From NCBI RefSeq assembly GCF_017742215.1, contig NZ_JAGHKP010000001.1:434001-498000 (forward strand): a DNA stretch of 64,000 bases. The letters are read 5' to 3'. Origin of the DNA: Chitinophaga chungangae (lineage in GTDB: Bacteria; Bacteroidota; Bacteroidia; Chitinophagales; Chitinophagaceae). Numbering within the stretch: the stretch's first letter is position 1; each line of letters starts with the position of its first letter. Under the pieces are notes generated by a model. It was not told the origin of the DNA. It worked only from the letters and a program-made list of their open reading frames with translations, and searched no databases. Below are positions 48,040 to 56,869 of this stretch, piece by piece. The translations under genes were made by a program, and so were the position numbers.

Positions 48040-49383
48040 ATGAACCGGAGTAACAGTCTGGACGCCTTGCGGGGCTTCGCTATCCTGGCCATGGTGCTGT
48101 CGAGCAGCATCGCGTTCGGCATTTTGCCGGCGTGGATGTACCATGCGCAAACGCCGCCGCCGTATCACCAGTTCAGGCCTGAAGTGGCGGGCATTACGTG
48201 GGTAGACCTTGTGTTCCCGTTTTTCCTGTTCAGCATGGGCGCGGCCATCCCGCTGGCCTTTCAGAAAAAGATCCGGGAAAATACGCCAGCCTGGAAACTG
48301 CTGGGGCATATGCTGCAACGTTTCGCCCTGCTGGTGTTCTTCGCCATTTTCACGCTGCATGCCCGCGCCTGGGTGCAGTCCGGCACACCCGGAGCAGCGG
48401 AGCAATTGATTTCCATCGGCGCGTTCGCATTGTTGTGTTTGATGTTCATCCGGATGAAAAGTATAGTGCCGAAGATCGTGGCTTTCGCGCTGGCAGCGGG
48501 TTTCCTGTTCTACCAAAAAATCGACCTGTCCCGCAGCGACGTGATCATTATCGTGCTGGCAAACATGGCGCTGTTCGGCACGCTCATTTGGTGGCTCACC
48601 GTTAAACAGCCGCTGTTGCGGATCGGCGTGCTGCCGTTCATCGTGGCCGTGTTCCTTTCCGCCCAAACGGCAGACAGCTGGGGCAAGGCAGTGTACGACT
48701 GGAGCCCCTTGCCCTGGGCGTACAAATTCTATTATCTCAAATACCTGTTCATCATCATACCCGGCACATTTGCCGGGGAATGGCTGCAGCTGGCGCTTCC
48801 GGCGGGCAATGCCGGAGACAAACGCAAATGGCAGCTGATCGCCGCGGGCACGCTGGCGCTGGTGCTCATCAATCTTGTCTTCCTTTTCAACCGGCAGCTG
48901 GTGCTCAACCTGGCGCTGAACGTTGGGGTAGGAGCGGCCATGCTGTTCCTCGCGCGTAAAATGCTCAGCCCGGTGCCTTCCTGGATGAACTTTTTGCAGG
49001 CGGGCGTATACCTGCTGTGGCTGGGCCTGTTCTTCGACTGTACGCAGGGCGGGATCAAAAAAGATCCTTCCAATTACAGTTATTATTTTGTGACCGGCGG
49101 GCTGGCATTCCTGGTGATACTGGGTTTTTGCATCATGGAATATTACGGTTATTGCAACCGGCTGATCCGTTACCTGGCCGCGAACGGGCGAAACCCGATG
49201 GTAGCATACGTAGCCGGGAACCTGCTGCTATTGCCGCTGATGCATCTCAGCGGCCTGATGCAGGGGTACAAAAACATGGATGCGAACGTTTGGCTGGGCG
49301 TGCTGAAAGGCTTGCTGTTCACGGGCGTCGTATCGCTCATCACAATATTTTTCGTCAACCGGAAATGGTTCTGGAAAACATAA
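48040..49383 (+). CDS. DUF5009 membrane protein (HGSNAT-like acyltransferase)
   Basis: The 447-residue protein has about 11-12 TM helices. The start NRSNSLDALRGFAILAMVLS is the conserved N-terminal motif of the heparan-alpha-glucosaminide N-acetyltransferase (HGSNAT)/YeiB-like group. TWVDLVFPFFLFSMGAAIPL and the late segment NGRNPMVAYVAGNLLLLP are also typical. Such proteins are thought to move acetyl groups across the inner membrane onto sugars. Here it lies next to esterase genes, so acetylation state of a sugar may be handled by this operon. Start chosen at 48040 because the family motif begins there. Confidence 0.83.
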   Translation: MNRSNSLDALRGFAILAMVLSSSIAFGILPAWMYHAQTPPPYHQFRPEVAGITWVDLVFPFFLFSMGAAIPLAFQKKIRENTPAWKLLGHMLQRFALLVFFAIFTLHARAWVQSGTPGAAEQLISIGAFALLCLMFIRMKSIVPKIVAFALAAGFLFYQKIDLSRSDVIIIVLANMALFGTLIWWLTVKQPLLRIGVLPFIVAVFLSAQTADSWGKAVYDWSPLPWAYKFYYLKYLFIIIPGTFAGEWLQLALPAGNAGDKRKWQLIAAGTLALVLINLVFLFNRQLVLNLALNVGVGAAMLFLARKMLSPVPSWMNFLQAGVYLLWLGLFFDCTQGGIKKDPSNYSYYFVTGGLAFLVILGFCIMEYYGYCNRLIRYLAANGRNPMVAYVAGNLLLLPLMHLSGLMQGYKNMDANVWLGVLKGLLFTGVVSLITIFFVNRKWFWKT

Positions 49384-49393
49384 ACACATACAG

Positions 49394-51247
49394 ATGTCAT
49401 TAAGCATATTGGATATCGGGATCATTATCGGCTACATCATCGCCATCCTGTTCCTGGGTTTTTACATCGCGAAAAAAGCGTCGAAAGACCTGCAGAGTTA
49501 TTTTCTTGGCGGCAACAAGATGAAATGGTACATGCTGGGCCTCAGCAATGCTTCCGGCATGTTCGACATTTCGGGCACGATGTGGACAGTGAGCATTCTT
49601 TTTATCTACGGCCTCAAAAGCGCCTTCATTCCATGGCTGTGGCCGGTTTGGAACCAGGTTTTCGTATTTGTTTACCTCGCCATCTGGATGCGCCGCTCCA
49701 ATGTAATGACCGGCGCGCAATGGATCACTTTCCGTTTTGGCGACGGTAAAGGCGCGCGGCTTTCGCATATCATCATCGTTATTTTCGCCATCGTGAGCGT
49801 GATCGGGTTTATCGCTTACTTTTTTGAAGGCATCGGCAAGTTCTGCACGTCCATTCTCCCCTGGGACCTGGCGGTGCAGATCGGTTCGCTGCATCTTTCG
49901 TCTGAAAGAAGTTACGCGCTGATCCTGTGCATTCTCACCACGCTTTACACCATCAAAGGCGGCATGTACAGCGTGGTGGCCACCGAGGTGATGCAGTTTG
50001 TGATCATGACCATCAGCTGTTTCGTGATCGGGTACATCGCTTATACTTCGGTAACGGCGGAACAGGTGCAGGCGGCGATACCCGGTGGCTGGAAAGACCT
50101 CGGTTTCGGCTGGGACCTCGGGCTGAACTGGGCGAACACACCCTTTCCCGGGGTGAACGAAAAGATCGCAAAAGACGGTTTCGGGCTGTTCGGCATCCTC
50201 ATCATGATGATGTTGTTCAAAGGCATTTTTGCCTCCATTGCGGGGCCGGTGCCGAGCTACGACATGCAGCGTGTGCTGAGCACCCGCACGCCCGGCGACG
50301 CGGCCAAAATGAGCTTTACCACCATCTGGGTGATGTACATTCCGCGTTACCTCATGGTGGCGGCTTTCGCCGTGCTGGCGCTGGTGTACATGCAAACGGA
50401 GCTGGGCGCGCAGGGCGGCAATATCGATTTTGAAAAGATCGCGCCGCTGGCGATCGCGAAGTTCGTGCCGGCTGGTTTCAAAGGTCTGCTGCTGGCGGGT
50501 TTGCTCGCATCGTTCATGGGCACTTTTTCCGCTTTCGTGAATGCCGCCCCGGCTTATATCGTGAACGACATCTACAAAAAATACATCAACCCCAACAGTT
50601 CCAACGAAAAGCTGATCCGTATGAGCATCCTGTCTTCCATGGTGCTGGTGTGTATCGGCATCCTGTTCGGTTTTATGGGCGCTTCGCTGAACAAACTCAC
50701 GCTGTGGATCACCTCTGCGCTGTACGGCGGTTATGCCGCGGCCAACTTCCTGAAATGGATCTGGTGGCGTTTTACCGGCTACGGTTATTTCTACGGCATG
50801 TTGTTCGGCCTTATCGGCAGCACTATCAAACTGTTTTTCTTCCCCGATATCGTGGACATTTACGTGTTCCCCATCATCCTGCTGTTCTCTTTCGGCGGAT
50901 GCATTCTCGGCACATATTTGTCCCCGCTGGTCAACCGCGAAGCCGTGAAAGCGTTTTACAAACAGACCAATCCCTGGGGCTTCTGGGGCCCGATCAAAAA
51001 AGAAGTGCAGGCCGAAGACCCGGATTTCAAACCGAACGGGGATTTCAAACGCGACATGGTCAACATTTTCACCGGCATCGTTTGGCAAATGGCGCAGGTG
51101 GTTATACCCATCTATTTCATGATCCGCGAAAATTACCAGCTCCTCGGCTGGACGCTCATCTTTATCGCCACCACCTGGATGCTGAAGAAAAACTGGTGGA
51201 ACCGTTTGAAAGACGTGGACGAACAATACAAAAAACAGACGACATGA
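49394..51247 (+). CDS. Sodium:solute symporter (SSS family)
   Basis: The 617-residue inner-membrane transporter has about 13-15 TM helices. It starts DIGIIIGYIIAILFLGFYIA followed by KKASKDLQSYFLGGNKMKWY, and contains SNASGMFDISGTMW and TLYTIKGGMYSVVATEVMQF, a core signature of the family. A long hydrophilic segment near the C-terminus (NPWGFWGPIKKEVQAEDPDF) is common in Bacteroidota members. The substrate is probably the sugar or sugar acid handled by the operon; some SSS members carry sialic acids. It begins 10 bases after DUF5009 and overlaps the next gene by 4. Confidence 0.92.
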   Translation: MSLSILDIGIIIGYIIAILFLGFYIAKKASKDLQSYFLGGNKMKWYMLGLSNASGMFDISGTMWTVSILFIYGLKSAFIPWLWPVWNQVFVFVYLAIWMRRSNVMTGAQWITFRFGDGKGARLSHIIIVIFAIVSVIGFIAYFFEGIGKFCTSILPWDLAVQIGSLHLSSERSYALILCILTTLYTIKGGMYSVVATEVMQFVIMTISCFVIGYIAYTSVTAEQVQAAIPGGWKDLGFGWDLGLNWANTPFPGVNEKIAKDGFGLFGILIMMMLFKGIFASIAGPVPSYDMQRVLSTRTPGDAAKMSFTTIWVMYIPRYLMVAAFAVLALVYMQTELGAQGGNIDFEKIAPLAIAKFVPAGFKGLLLAGLLASFMGTFSAFVNAAPAYIVNDIYKKYINPNSSNEKLIRMSILSSMVLVCIGILFGFMGASLNKLTLWITSALYGGYAAANFLKWIWWRFTGYGYFYGMLFGLIGSTIKLFFFPDIVDIYVFPIILLFSFGGCILGTYLSPLVNREAVKAFYKQTNPWGFWGPIKKEVQAEDPDFKPNGDFKRDMVNIFTGIVWQMAQVVIPIYFMIRENYQLLGWTLIFIATTWMLKKNWWNRLKDVDEQYKKQTT

Positions 51248-51912
51248 AACAGCTCATCATAACGGGATTTGTTTTGCTGGCTGCCCTCCCGGGCATGTGC
51301 CAGTCAATAGACAGTTCGTTCGACAACATGCATTACCGTGAAAGAATGGCGCTGTTCGCTGTTTTGCCCGCACAGAAAAACGCCATCGTTTTCCTCGGCA
51401 ACAGCATCACCGAAGCGGGTAAATGGAACGACATCCTGCCCGGCCGGCCCGTGCAGAACCGCGGCATCAGCGGAGACGTAACGTATGGCGTGCTGAACCG
51501 CCTCCCGCAGATCATCGCCGCCAGGCCCGCGAAAATATTCCTGCTCATCGGCGTGAACGATCTCAAACGCGGCACGCCCGTGAACGTGGTGGCCCGCAAC
51601 ATCGAACGGGCGGCGGAAATGATAAAGTCCGGCTCGCCCAAAACCAAAGTGTACCTGCAAAGCGTATTGCCGGTGAACGATACGGCGCTCGTGGAAGGTT
51701 TCAAAAAAGTGACCAACGCCAACGTGGCGCTGCTCAACGAATCCATCAGGAAGATCGCCAAGGAAAAACGGTATACTTACGTGAACCTGCACGCAGTATT
51801 CGCCGATGCCAAAGGCCAGCTTAAAATCGAAGAAACCCCCGACGGGCTGCATCTTCGCGTGGGGTCTTACCCCGCCTGGGTGCGTTACCTGCAAAGCAAA
51901 AAATACCTTTAA
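51244..51912 (+). CDS. SGNH/GDSL esterase, copy 1
   Basis: The 222-residue exported hydrolase has a signal peptide (AALPGMCQ). Block I is IVFLGNSITEAGKW with the Ser nucleophile, block II Gly is in NRGISGDVTYG, block III Asn is in LLIGVNDLKRG and block V reads TPDGLHLRV (Asp, His). The family includes acetylxylan, sialate and PAF-type esterases. It probably removes acyl groups from sugars in the periplasm. ATGA overlap with the symporter gene. The next gene, one base downstream, is its paralogue. Confidence 0.9.
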   Translation: MKQLIITGFVLLAALPGMCQSIDSSFDNMHYRERMALFAVLPAQKNAIVFLGNSITEAGKWNDILPGRPVQNRGISGDVTYGVLNRLPQIIAARPAKIFLLIGVNDLKRGTPVNVVARNIERAAEMIKSGSPKTKVYLQSVLPVNDTALVEGFKKVTNANVALLNESIRKIAKEKRYTYVNLHAVFADAKGQLKIEETPDGLHLRVGSYPAWVRYLQSKKYL

Positions 51913-51913
51913 C

Positions 51914-52579
51914 ATGAAGCAGTTCATCCTCGCCCTCTGCCTGCTTCCCTTTGCAGGCGTGGCACAAAAGAAAACCGACAGCAGCTATGCCAACTGGTAT
52001 TACCAGGACCGTATGAAACTGTACGGCCAGCTGAACACCCGGCCGGCGGACATCCTGTTCCTCGGCAACAGTATCACCGAACGCGGCGAGTGGCACGAGC
52101 TGCTGCCCGGCCGCAAAGTAGCCAACCGCGGCATCGGCGGCGATAACACTTTCGGCGTGCTGGCCCGCCTCGACGGAATAATTCAGCAAAAACCGGAAAA
52201 GATCTTCCTGCTCATCGGCATCAACGACGTCGGCCGCGGCCTGCCTACCGAAATGAGCCTGAACAATTACCGCCGCATTCTCGAACGCCTCACTACGGCG
52301 CTTCCCAAAACGAAGATCGTGGTGCAGAGCGTGCTGCCGCTCAATGAAGAAAAACTTCCCTACGCGTATCTCAAAGGCAAAGCCCACATGGTGAAAGCGA
52401 TCAACGAAGGCATCGTGAAACTGGCGGAAGACTTCCATCTCACTTATCTCAACCTGCACGAGCTGTTTGCCGGCGAAAACGGCGAACTAAAGGCGGAATA
52501 CACGAAAGACGGCATTCACCTGCTGCCGGCCGCGTATGTGGATTGGGTGAACTGGTTAAAAATGAAAAAACAATTGTAG
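51914..52579 (+). CDS. SGNH/GDSL esterase, copy 2
   Basis: The 221-residue exported hydrolase has a signal peptide (PFAGVAQ). Blocks are ILFLGNSITERGEWHELLPG, NRGIGGDNTFG, FLLIGINDVGRG and TKDGIHLLPAAY. It is clearly a paralogue of the preceding gene: the GNSIT, PGR...NRGI.GD and IFLLIG blocks line up without gaps. The tandem copy suggests either two acyl positions or a dosage need. The open frame extends back into copy 1, but the signal peptide sets the start at 51914. Confidence 0.9.
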   Translation: MKQFILALCLLPFAGVAQKKTDSSYANWYYQDRMKLYGQLNTRPADILFLGNSITERGEWHELLPGRKVANRGIGGDNTFGVLARLDGIIQQKPEKIFLLIGINDVGRGLPTEMSLNNYRRILERLTTALPKTKIVVQSVLPLNEEKLPYAYLKGKAHMVKAINEGIVKLAEDFHLTYLNLHELFAGENGELKAEYTKDGIHLLPAAYVDWVNWLKMKKQL

Positions 52580-52580
52580 T

Positions 52581-53516
52581 ATGAAAATAACCGGCACTTT
52601 CCTGGACGAGATCAGTCACGACATACCCCACCAGAACTGGGGCAGGGAAGAATGGGACCGCGATTTCGGGCATATGAAAGCCATCGGCATCGACACCGTG
52701 ATCCTGATCAGGAGCGGCTACCGGCGGTTCATCACGTACCCGTCCGCCTACCTGCAAAAGCAGTTCGGCTGTTACGAACCACCGGTAGACCTGGTGAAAA
52801 TGTACCTGGAGCTGGCGGATAAACACGGCATGCAGTTCTATTTCGGGCTGTACGACAGCGGTTTGTACTGGGACAGCGGGAACATGCAGCACGAGATCGA
52901 CGCCAACCGCTTCGTGATCGATGAAGTGTGGAAACAATACGGCCATTACAAAAGTTTCCGCGGCTGGTATCTCAGCATGGAGATCAGCCGCAGAACGAAA
53001 GGCGCGGTGGAAGCGTTTTCCACGCTCGGCAACCAGTGCAAGGCGGTGAGCAACGGCCTGCCCACTTTCATTTCCCCGTGGATAGACGGCAAAAAGGCCG
53101 TGATGGCCGCATCGGCAGAACTTACCAAGGCCGATGCCGTTTCCGTGCACGAACACGAAAAGGAATGGAGCGAAATATTCGACGGCGTGCGCGGCGTGGT
53201 AGACGCCATCGCTTTCCAGGACGGGCATATCGATTACCATGAACTGCCGGAATTTTTCGCCGTCAACAAAAAGATGGCGGACAAATTCGGCATGCAATGC
53301 TGGACGAACGCGGAAACTTTCGACCGCGACATGCCCATCAAGTTCCTGCCGATCAAGTTCGAAAAGCTGCGGCTGAAGCTGGAAGCGGCCCGCATGGCTG
53401 GTTACGACAAAGCCATTACGTTCGAATTTTCGCATTTTATGAGCCCGCAGTCTGCTTACCTGCAGGCCGGGCATTTATATAACCGATATCAGGAGTACAT
53501 CGCCGGATTAAAATAA
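52581..53516 (+). CDS. DUF4434 glycosidase-like protein
   Basis: The 311-residue protein without a signal peptide is probably a TIM barrel. It begins ITGTFLDEISHDIPHQNWGR, then DFGHMKAIGIDTVILIRSGY, GMQFYFGLYDSGLYW, SFRGWYLSMEISRR and, near the end, KAITFEFSHFMSPQSAYLQA, matching the DUF4434 family. Candidate acidic catalytic residues are the Glu of SMEIS and the Glu of TFEFSH. Function unknown; relatives are found beside glycosidases. It starts one base after the second SGNH gene. Confidence 0.82.
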   Translation: MKITGTFLDEISHDIPHQNWGREEWDRDFGHMKAIGIDTVILIRSGYRRFITYPSAYLQKQFGCYEPPVDLVKMYLELADKHGMQFYFGLYDSGLYWDSGNMQHEIDANRFVIDEVWKQYGHYKSFRGWYLSMEISRRTKGAVEAFSTLGNQCKAVSNGLPTFISPWIDGKKAVMAASAELTKADAVSVHEHEKEWSEIFDGVRGVVDAIAFQDGHIDYHELPEFFAVNKKMADKFGMQCWTNAETFDRDMPIKFLPIKFEKLRLKLEAARMAGYDKAITFEFSHFMSPQSAYLQAGHLYNRYQEYIAGLK

Positions 53517-53531
53517 CCCATCAGCAAATTC

Positions 53532-54716
53532 ATGAAACAATTAGCCGAGCTATATAAACGGGAATTATTGGAAAACGTGCTGCCATTCTGGATCGCGAAC
53601 TCGCGCGACGAAGAGAATGGCGGCTTTTTTACCTGCCTGGACCGGCAGGGAAAAGTATTCGACACAGATAAGTTCATGTGGCTGCAGGGCCGCGAAGTAT
53701 GGATGTTTTCCATGCTGCACGACAAATTGGGCGCCAATGCGCAGTGGAAAGATATGGCGCTGCACGGCGCGAAATTCATGGAAAAACACGGCCGCGACGC
53801 GGAAGGCAACTGGTATTTTTCGATGACGAAAGAAGGGAAACCGCTCATCCAGCCGTACAATATTTTTTCGGATTGTTTTGCCGCCATGGGTTTTGGCGCG
53901 CTGTATAAGATCGCGCCGGATGAAAGGTATCATGCCATCGCGAAAGATACTTTTGACAACATCCTCCGCCGCCGTAACGACCCGAAAGGAAAATACACGA
54001 AGAATTTCCCGGGAACGCGGCCGCTGAAGAACTTCGCGCTGCCCATGATCCTGTGCAATCTTTCCCTGGAGCTGGAGCATATCCTGGGAAGCGGGAAGGT
54101 GAGCGAATTTATTCCCGAAGTGCTGCACGAGGTGATGGAAGTGTTTTACCACAAAGAAACGGGCCTGATATTGGAGAACGTGCTGGCAGACGGCAGCTTT
54201 TCCGACAGTTTCGAAGGCCGCCTGCTCAATCCCGGCCACGCTATTGAAGCGATGTGGTTTATCATGGACCTGGCGGTGCGGCTGAACGACCCGCTGCTGG
54301 CGCGCAAAGCTTGCGACATCGGGCTGCGGATGCTGGAGTACGGCTGGGATAAGGAACATGGCGGTATCTTTTATTTCATGGACATTCATAACCGGCCGCC
54401 GCAGCAGCTGGAATGGGACCAGAAACTCTGGTGGGTGCATCTCGAAACGCTCGTATTCCTTGCCAAAGGCTGGCAGCTGACGGGAGACGAGGCCTGCAAA
54501 ACCTGGTTCGAAAAAGTGCATGCATATACGTGGGAACATTTCCGTGACAGGGAACATCCCGAATGGTTCGGGTACCTTAACCGCCAGGGCCAGCCGCTGC
54601 TGCAGCTGAAAGGCGGGAAATGGAAGGGGTGTTTTCATGTGCCGCGCGGGTTGTACCAGGTGTGGCAAACGCTGGAAAAAGCCCCGGCATTTTATGTTGA
54701 GCCGGTAATTGTTTAA
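53532..54716 (+). CDS. AGE-family epimerase/isomerase (N-acylglucosamine 2-epimerase-like)
   Basis: The 394-residue cytoplasmic (alpha/alpha)6-barrel enzyme matches the usual length of about 390-400. It contains NSRDEENGGFFTCLDRQGKV near the N-terminus, LLNPGHAIEAMWFIMDLA with catalytic His236, QKLWWVHLETLVFLAKGWQL, and GCFHVPRGLYQVWQTL with His369. Family members interconvert N-acetylglucosamine and N-acetylmannosamine, cellobiose or mannose at C2. Which sugar applies here cannot be read directly. It lies in the ROK-linked operon together with a symporter and esterases. Confidence 0.9.
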   Translation: MKQLAELYKRELLENVLPFWIANSRDEENGGFFTCLDRQGKVFDTDKFMWLQGREVWMFSMLHDKLGANAQWKDMALHGAKFMEKHGRDAEGNWYFSMTKEGKPLIQPYNIFSDCFAAMGFGALYKIAPDERYHAIAKDTFDNILRRRNDPKGKYTKNFPGTRPLKNFALPMILCNLSLELEHILGSGKVSEFIPEVLHEVMEVFYHKETGLILENVLADGSFSDSFEGRLLNPGHAIEAMWFIMDLAVRLNDPLLARKACDIGLRMLEYGWDKEHGGIFYFMDIHNRPPQQLEWDQKLWWVHLETLVFLAKGWQLTGDEACKTWFEKVHAYTWEHFRDREHPEWFGYLNRQGQPLLQLKGGKWKGCFHVPRGLYQVWQTLEKAPAFYVEPVIV

Positions 54717-54727
54717 ATTAGTCGCCT

Positions 54728-55591
54728 ATGAAATGGATAATCGCACTCATACTGCTTCCCTGCGTGCTGCAGGCGCAAACCAGGATTACATACGCCGTAA
54801 AGGGTAACGATACGCTTTACATCGACCATTACGAACCGACTGTTTCGCCAAACGGCATGAGTATCATGTTCGTGCACGGCGGCGGTTTTACCGGCGGCGA
54901 CCCCAAGAACCAGAAACCCTTTGCCGAAGGCATGCAAAAAAGGGGGTACAACGTATTCGTGATCTCTTACCGGCTTTACCTGAAAGGCGGCGAATTTGGC
55001 TGCAATACGGTTACGCCGGTGAAGCTCAAAGCCATCAGCACCGCGGTGGAAGATGCCGCCGATGCGGCGAAGTATATTATTTCGAACGCCGCAACGTTGA
55101 AGGTCGATACGTCGAAATTCTTCATCTCCGGCAGCAGCGCCGGCGCAGAAACGATCTTGCAGCTGCTGTACAATCCCTGGGCAAAAACGGACAAAGCGCG
55201 GTACGATTATTTTGCCACGCCGCGTTTCAAAGGCGCGCTGATATTTGCCGGGGCGTTGATAGACATCAACACGCTGAAACAGGAAAACTGGGTGCCGATG
55301 TTGCTGATGCATGGCACGAAAGACCAGTTGGTGCCATACGGAACGGCCTCGCATCACTATTGTCCCGCCAATTCCGACGGCTGGATGATCATGTTCGGCG
55401 CCAAAACGATCCTGGAGCAGGCCAAGACCTGGAACAAACCCGCGCTGCTATATACGTACACCGGCAAAGGCCACGAGGTAAGCGGCTATATGTTCCGCGA
55501 GTTCGACAAAATAGACAGCTTCATGCAAGATGTGGTGAAAGGAAAAACGATCGCGCCGGAAGATATTGTGATCGGTGCGGGAGTGAAATAG
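54728..55591 (+). CDS. Exported alpha/beta hydrolase (carboxylesterase-like)
   Basis: The 287-residue protein has a signal peptide (PCVLQAQ). An HSL/BD-FAE-like esterase fold follows: MFVHGGGFTGGDPKNQKPFA with the oxyanion HGGG, FFISGSSAGAETILQLL with the Ser nucleophile, LLMHGTKDQLVPYGTA with Asp, and TGKGHEVSGYMF with His. Probably a carbohydrate esterase acting in the periplasm, the third esterase of this operon. Last gene of the ROK-linked set; 12 bases after its stop a perfect 13-bp inverted repeat begins. Confidence 0.86.
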   Translation: MKWIIALILLPCVLQAQTRITYAVKGNDTLYIDHYEPTVSPNGMSIMFVHGGGFTGGDPKNQKPFAEGMQKRGYNVFVISYRLYLKGGEFGCNTVTPVKLKAISTAVEDAADAAKYIISNAATLKVDTSKFFISGSSAGAETILQLLYNPWAKTDKARYDYFATPRFKGALIFAGALIDINTLKQENWVPMLLMHGTKDQLVPYGTASHHYCPANSDGWMIMFGAKTILEQAKTWNKPALLYTYTGKGHEVSGYMFREFDKIDSFMQDVVKGKTIAPEDIVIGAGVK

Positions 55592-55601
55592 GATATCCCG
55601 G

Positions 55602-55830
55602 TCAATTGGCTCAACACTGTTGAGCCAATTAGAATTATTTGCAAATCAATATAAGATTGATAAAAGAGTCTCATTTTTCTAAGATTTTGCACGCTGAATC
55701 CCCTTAGTCCCGGTAGTCTCCTTTGAAGGTCGTCAGAAATTTGCTCAAGCATTTTAGTACCCCAGCCCGCGGCCGTAATTGGTGAGAATATATCGGGAAT
55801 GAAGAGTTATTTCGAATAGTAGGTTTCATG
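55602..55830 (-). pseudogene. Degraded DUF1016/YhcG-type PDDEXK nuclease fragment
   Basis: Reading the minus strand, two frames together give a stretch of the DUF1016 N-terminal domain. First comes ILTNYGRG (about 55793-55770). After a +1 shift in a GGG/CTGG run near 55765 the frame continues WGTKMLEQISDDLQRRLPGL, RGFSVQNLRKMRLFYQSY and later VLSQLTG. The shift, an in-frame stop further upstream near 55827, and the missing catalytic C-terminal domain show that this is a remnant. Family members (YhcG, PDDEXK nuclease domain proteins) are often mobile or near restriction systems. It ends against the esterase gene. The 399-base gap 55592-55990 holds nothing else convincing. Confidence 0.7.
55604..55630. 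repeat. Perfect 13-bp inverted repeat
   Basis: AATTGGCTCAACA (55604-55616), one central C, then TGTTGAGCCAATT (55618-55630). It lies 12 bases after the esterase stop, inside the DUF1016 remnant. It could act as terminator for the operon, although no T run follows, or bind a dimeric protein. Confidence 0.7.
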
Positions 55831-55990
55831 CAATTAATTGATTATCAATTATATGTTTATTGTTTGCTAAAATGAAAAATTCCTTCCAATAAAAACAGTC
55901 TGATTCTCAATCCTATACCTCTCCGATAAAAAGATAAATTTCTCCCCCGAAGAATGTATTTTCGGGCCGCCCTATAACACAACTGTTTAT

Positions 55991-56869
55991 ATGAAAGTAT
56001 CCGGGTTCACCTTTGTTCGAAATGCCGTTAAATTCGACTATCCTGTCGTGGAATCGATCCGTTCCGTGCTGCCGCTTTGCGATGAATTGATCGTTAGCGT
56101 TGGCGATTCCGAAGACGAAACGCTTGCACTTATCCAGTGCATCGATTCTCCGAAGATCAAAATATTCCATTCCGTATGGGACGATTCGCTGAAAGAAGGC
56201 GGTCGCATCCTGGCCGTGGAAACCGATAAAGCTTACGCGCACATCAGTCCCGATGCCACCTGGGCGTTTTATATCCAGGCAGACGAGGTTGTGCACGAAA
56301 ACGATTATGCCGCCATCCGCGCGGCTATGGAGCAGTATAAAGACGATCAAAAAGTAGAAGGGCTGCTGTTCAGGTACCGTCATTTTTACGGAAGCTACGA
56401 TTACCTCGGCGATTCGCGCACCTGGTACAACCAGGAGATCAGGATCGTGCGGCATCTCCCCGATGTGCGCTCGTACAAAGACGCGCAGGGCTTCCGCATC
56501 AACGGCAGAAAACTGCGCGTAAAGGCCATCAACGCGTACATTTACCACTATGGCTGGGTGAAAGACCTGCTGCACGCGATGAACAAATGGAAAAACACCG
56601 CGAAACTCTATCACGGCAATCATCCTGAAAAGATCAAACACGTGATAGATGCGGAGTGGTTCGACTACTCAGGCATCGATTCACTGAAACACTTCACAGG
56701 TACGCATCCCGAAGTGATGAAAGCACGCGTTGCCAGCAAAAACTGGGAGTTCGAGCACGACGTGAACAAAAAACAATTCAAAAGTTTCCGTAAAAAATTA
56801 TTGTACTGGATAGAGCAGAAAATAGGAAAACGTTTGTTCGATTACAGGAATTACAAACTCATAAAATAA
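55991..56869 (+). CDS. Glycosyltransferase family 2 protein
   Basis: The 292-residue GT-A enzyme begins MKVSGFTFVRNAVKFDYPVV followed by ESIRSVLPLCDELIVSVGDS, the nucleotide-sugar half. IQADEVVHENDY replaces the usual DxD with an Ala-Asp-Glu motif typical of this WaaE/beta-1,4-glucosyl-like subgroup. The C-terminal part is helical and basic (FKSFRKKLLYWIEQKIGKRL), suggesting membrane association. It would add a sugar to a surface glycan or lipid. It stands alone between the DUF1016 remnant and a bidirectional terminator. Confidence 0.85.
   Translation: MKVSGFTFVRNAVKFDYPVVESIRSVLPLCDELIVSVGDSEDETLALIQCIDSPKIKIFHSVWDDSLKEGGRILAVETDKAYAHISPDATWAFYIQADEVVHENDYAAIRAAMEQYKDDQKVEGLLFRYRHFYGSYDYLGDSRTWYNQEIRIVRHLPDVRSYKDAQGFRINGRKLRVKAINAYIYHYGWVKDLLHAMNKWKNTAKLYHGNHPEKIKHVIDAEWFDYSGIDSLKHFTGTHPEVMKARVASKNWEFEHDVNKKQFKSFRKKLLYWIEQKIGKRLFDYRNYKLIK

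Noticed and set aside
49400..51226. 608-codon minus-strand frame antisense to the SSS symporter
   Set aside because: Its His/Asp/Arg/Gln-rich composition is typical of a shadow; the plus strand encodes an unmistakable symporter.
50650..51243. Long upstream extension of the first SGNH esterase
   Set aside because: It overlaps the end of the symporter gene in another frame; the signal peptide beginning at 51244 defines the start.
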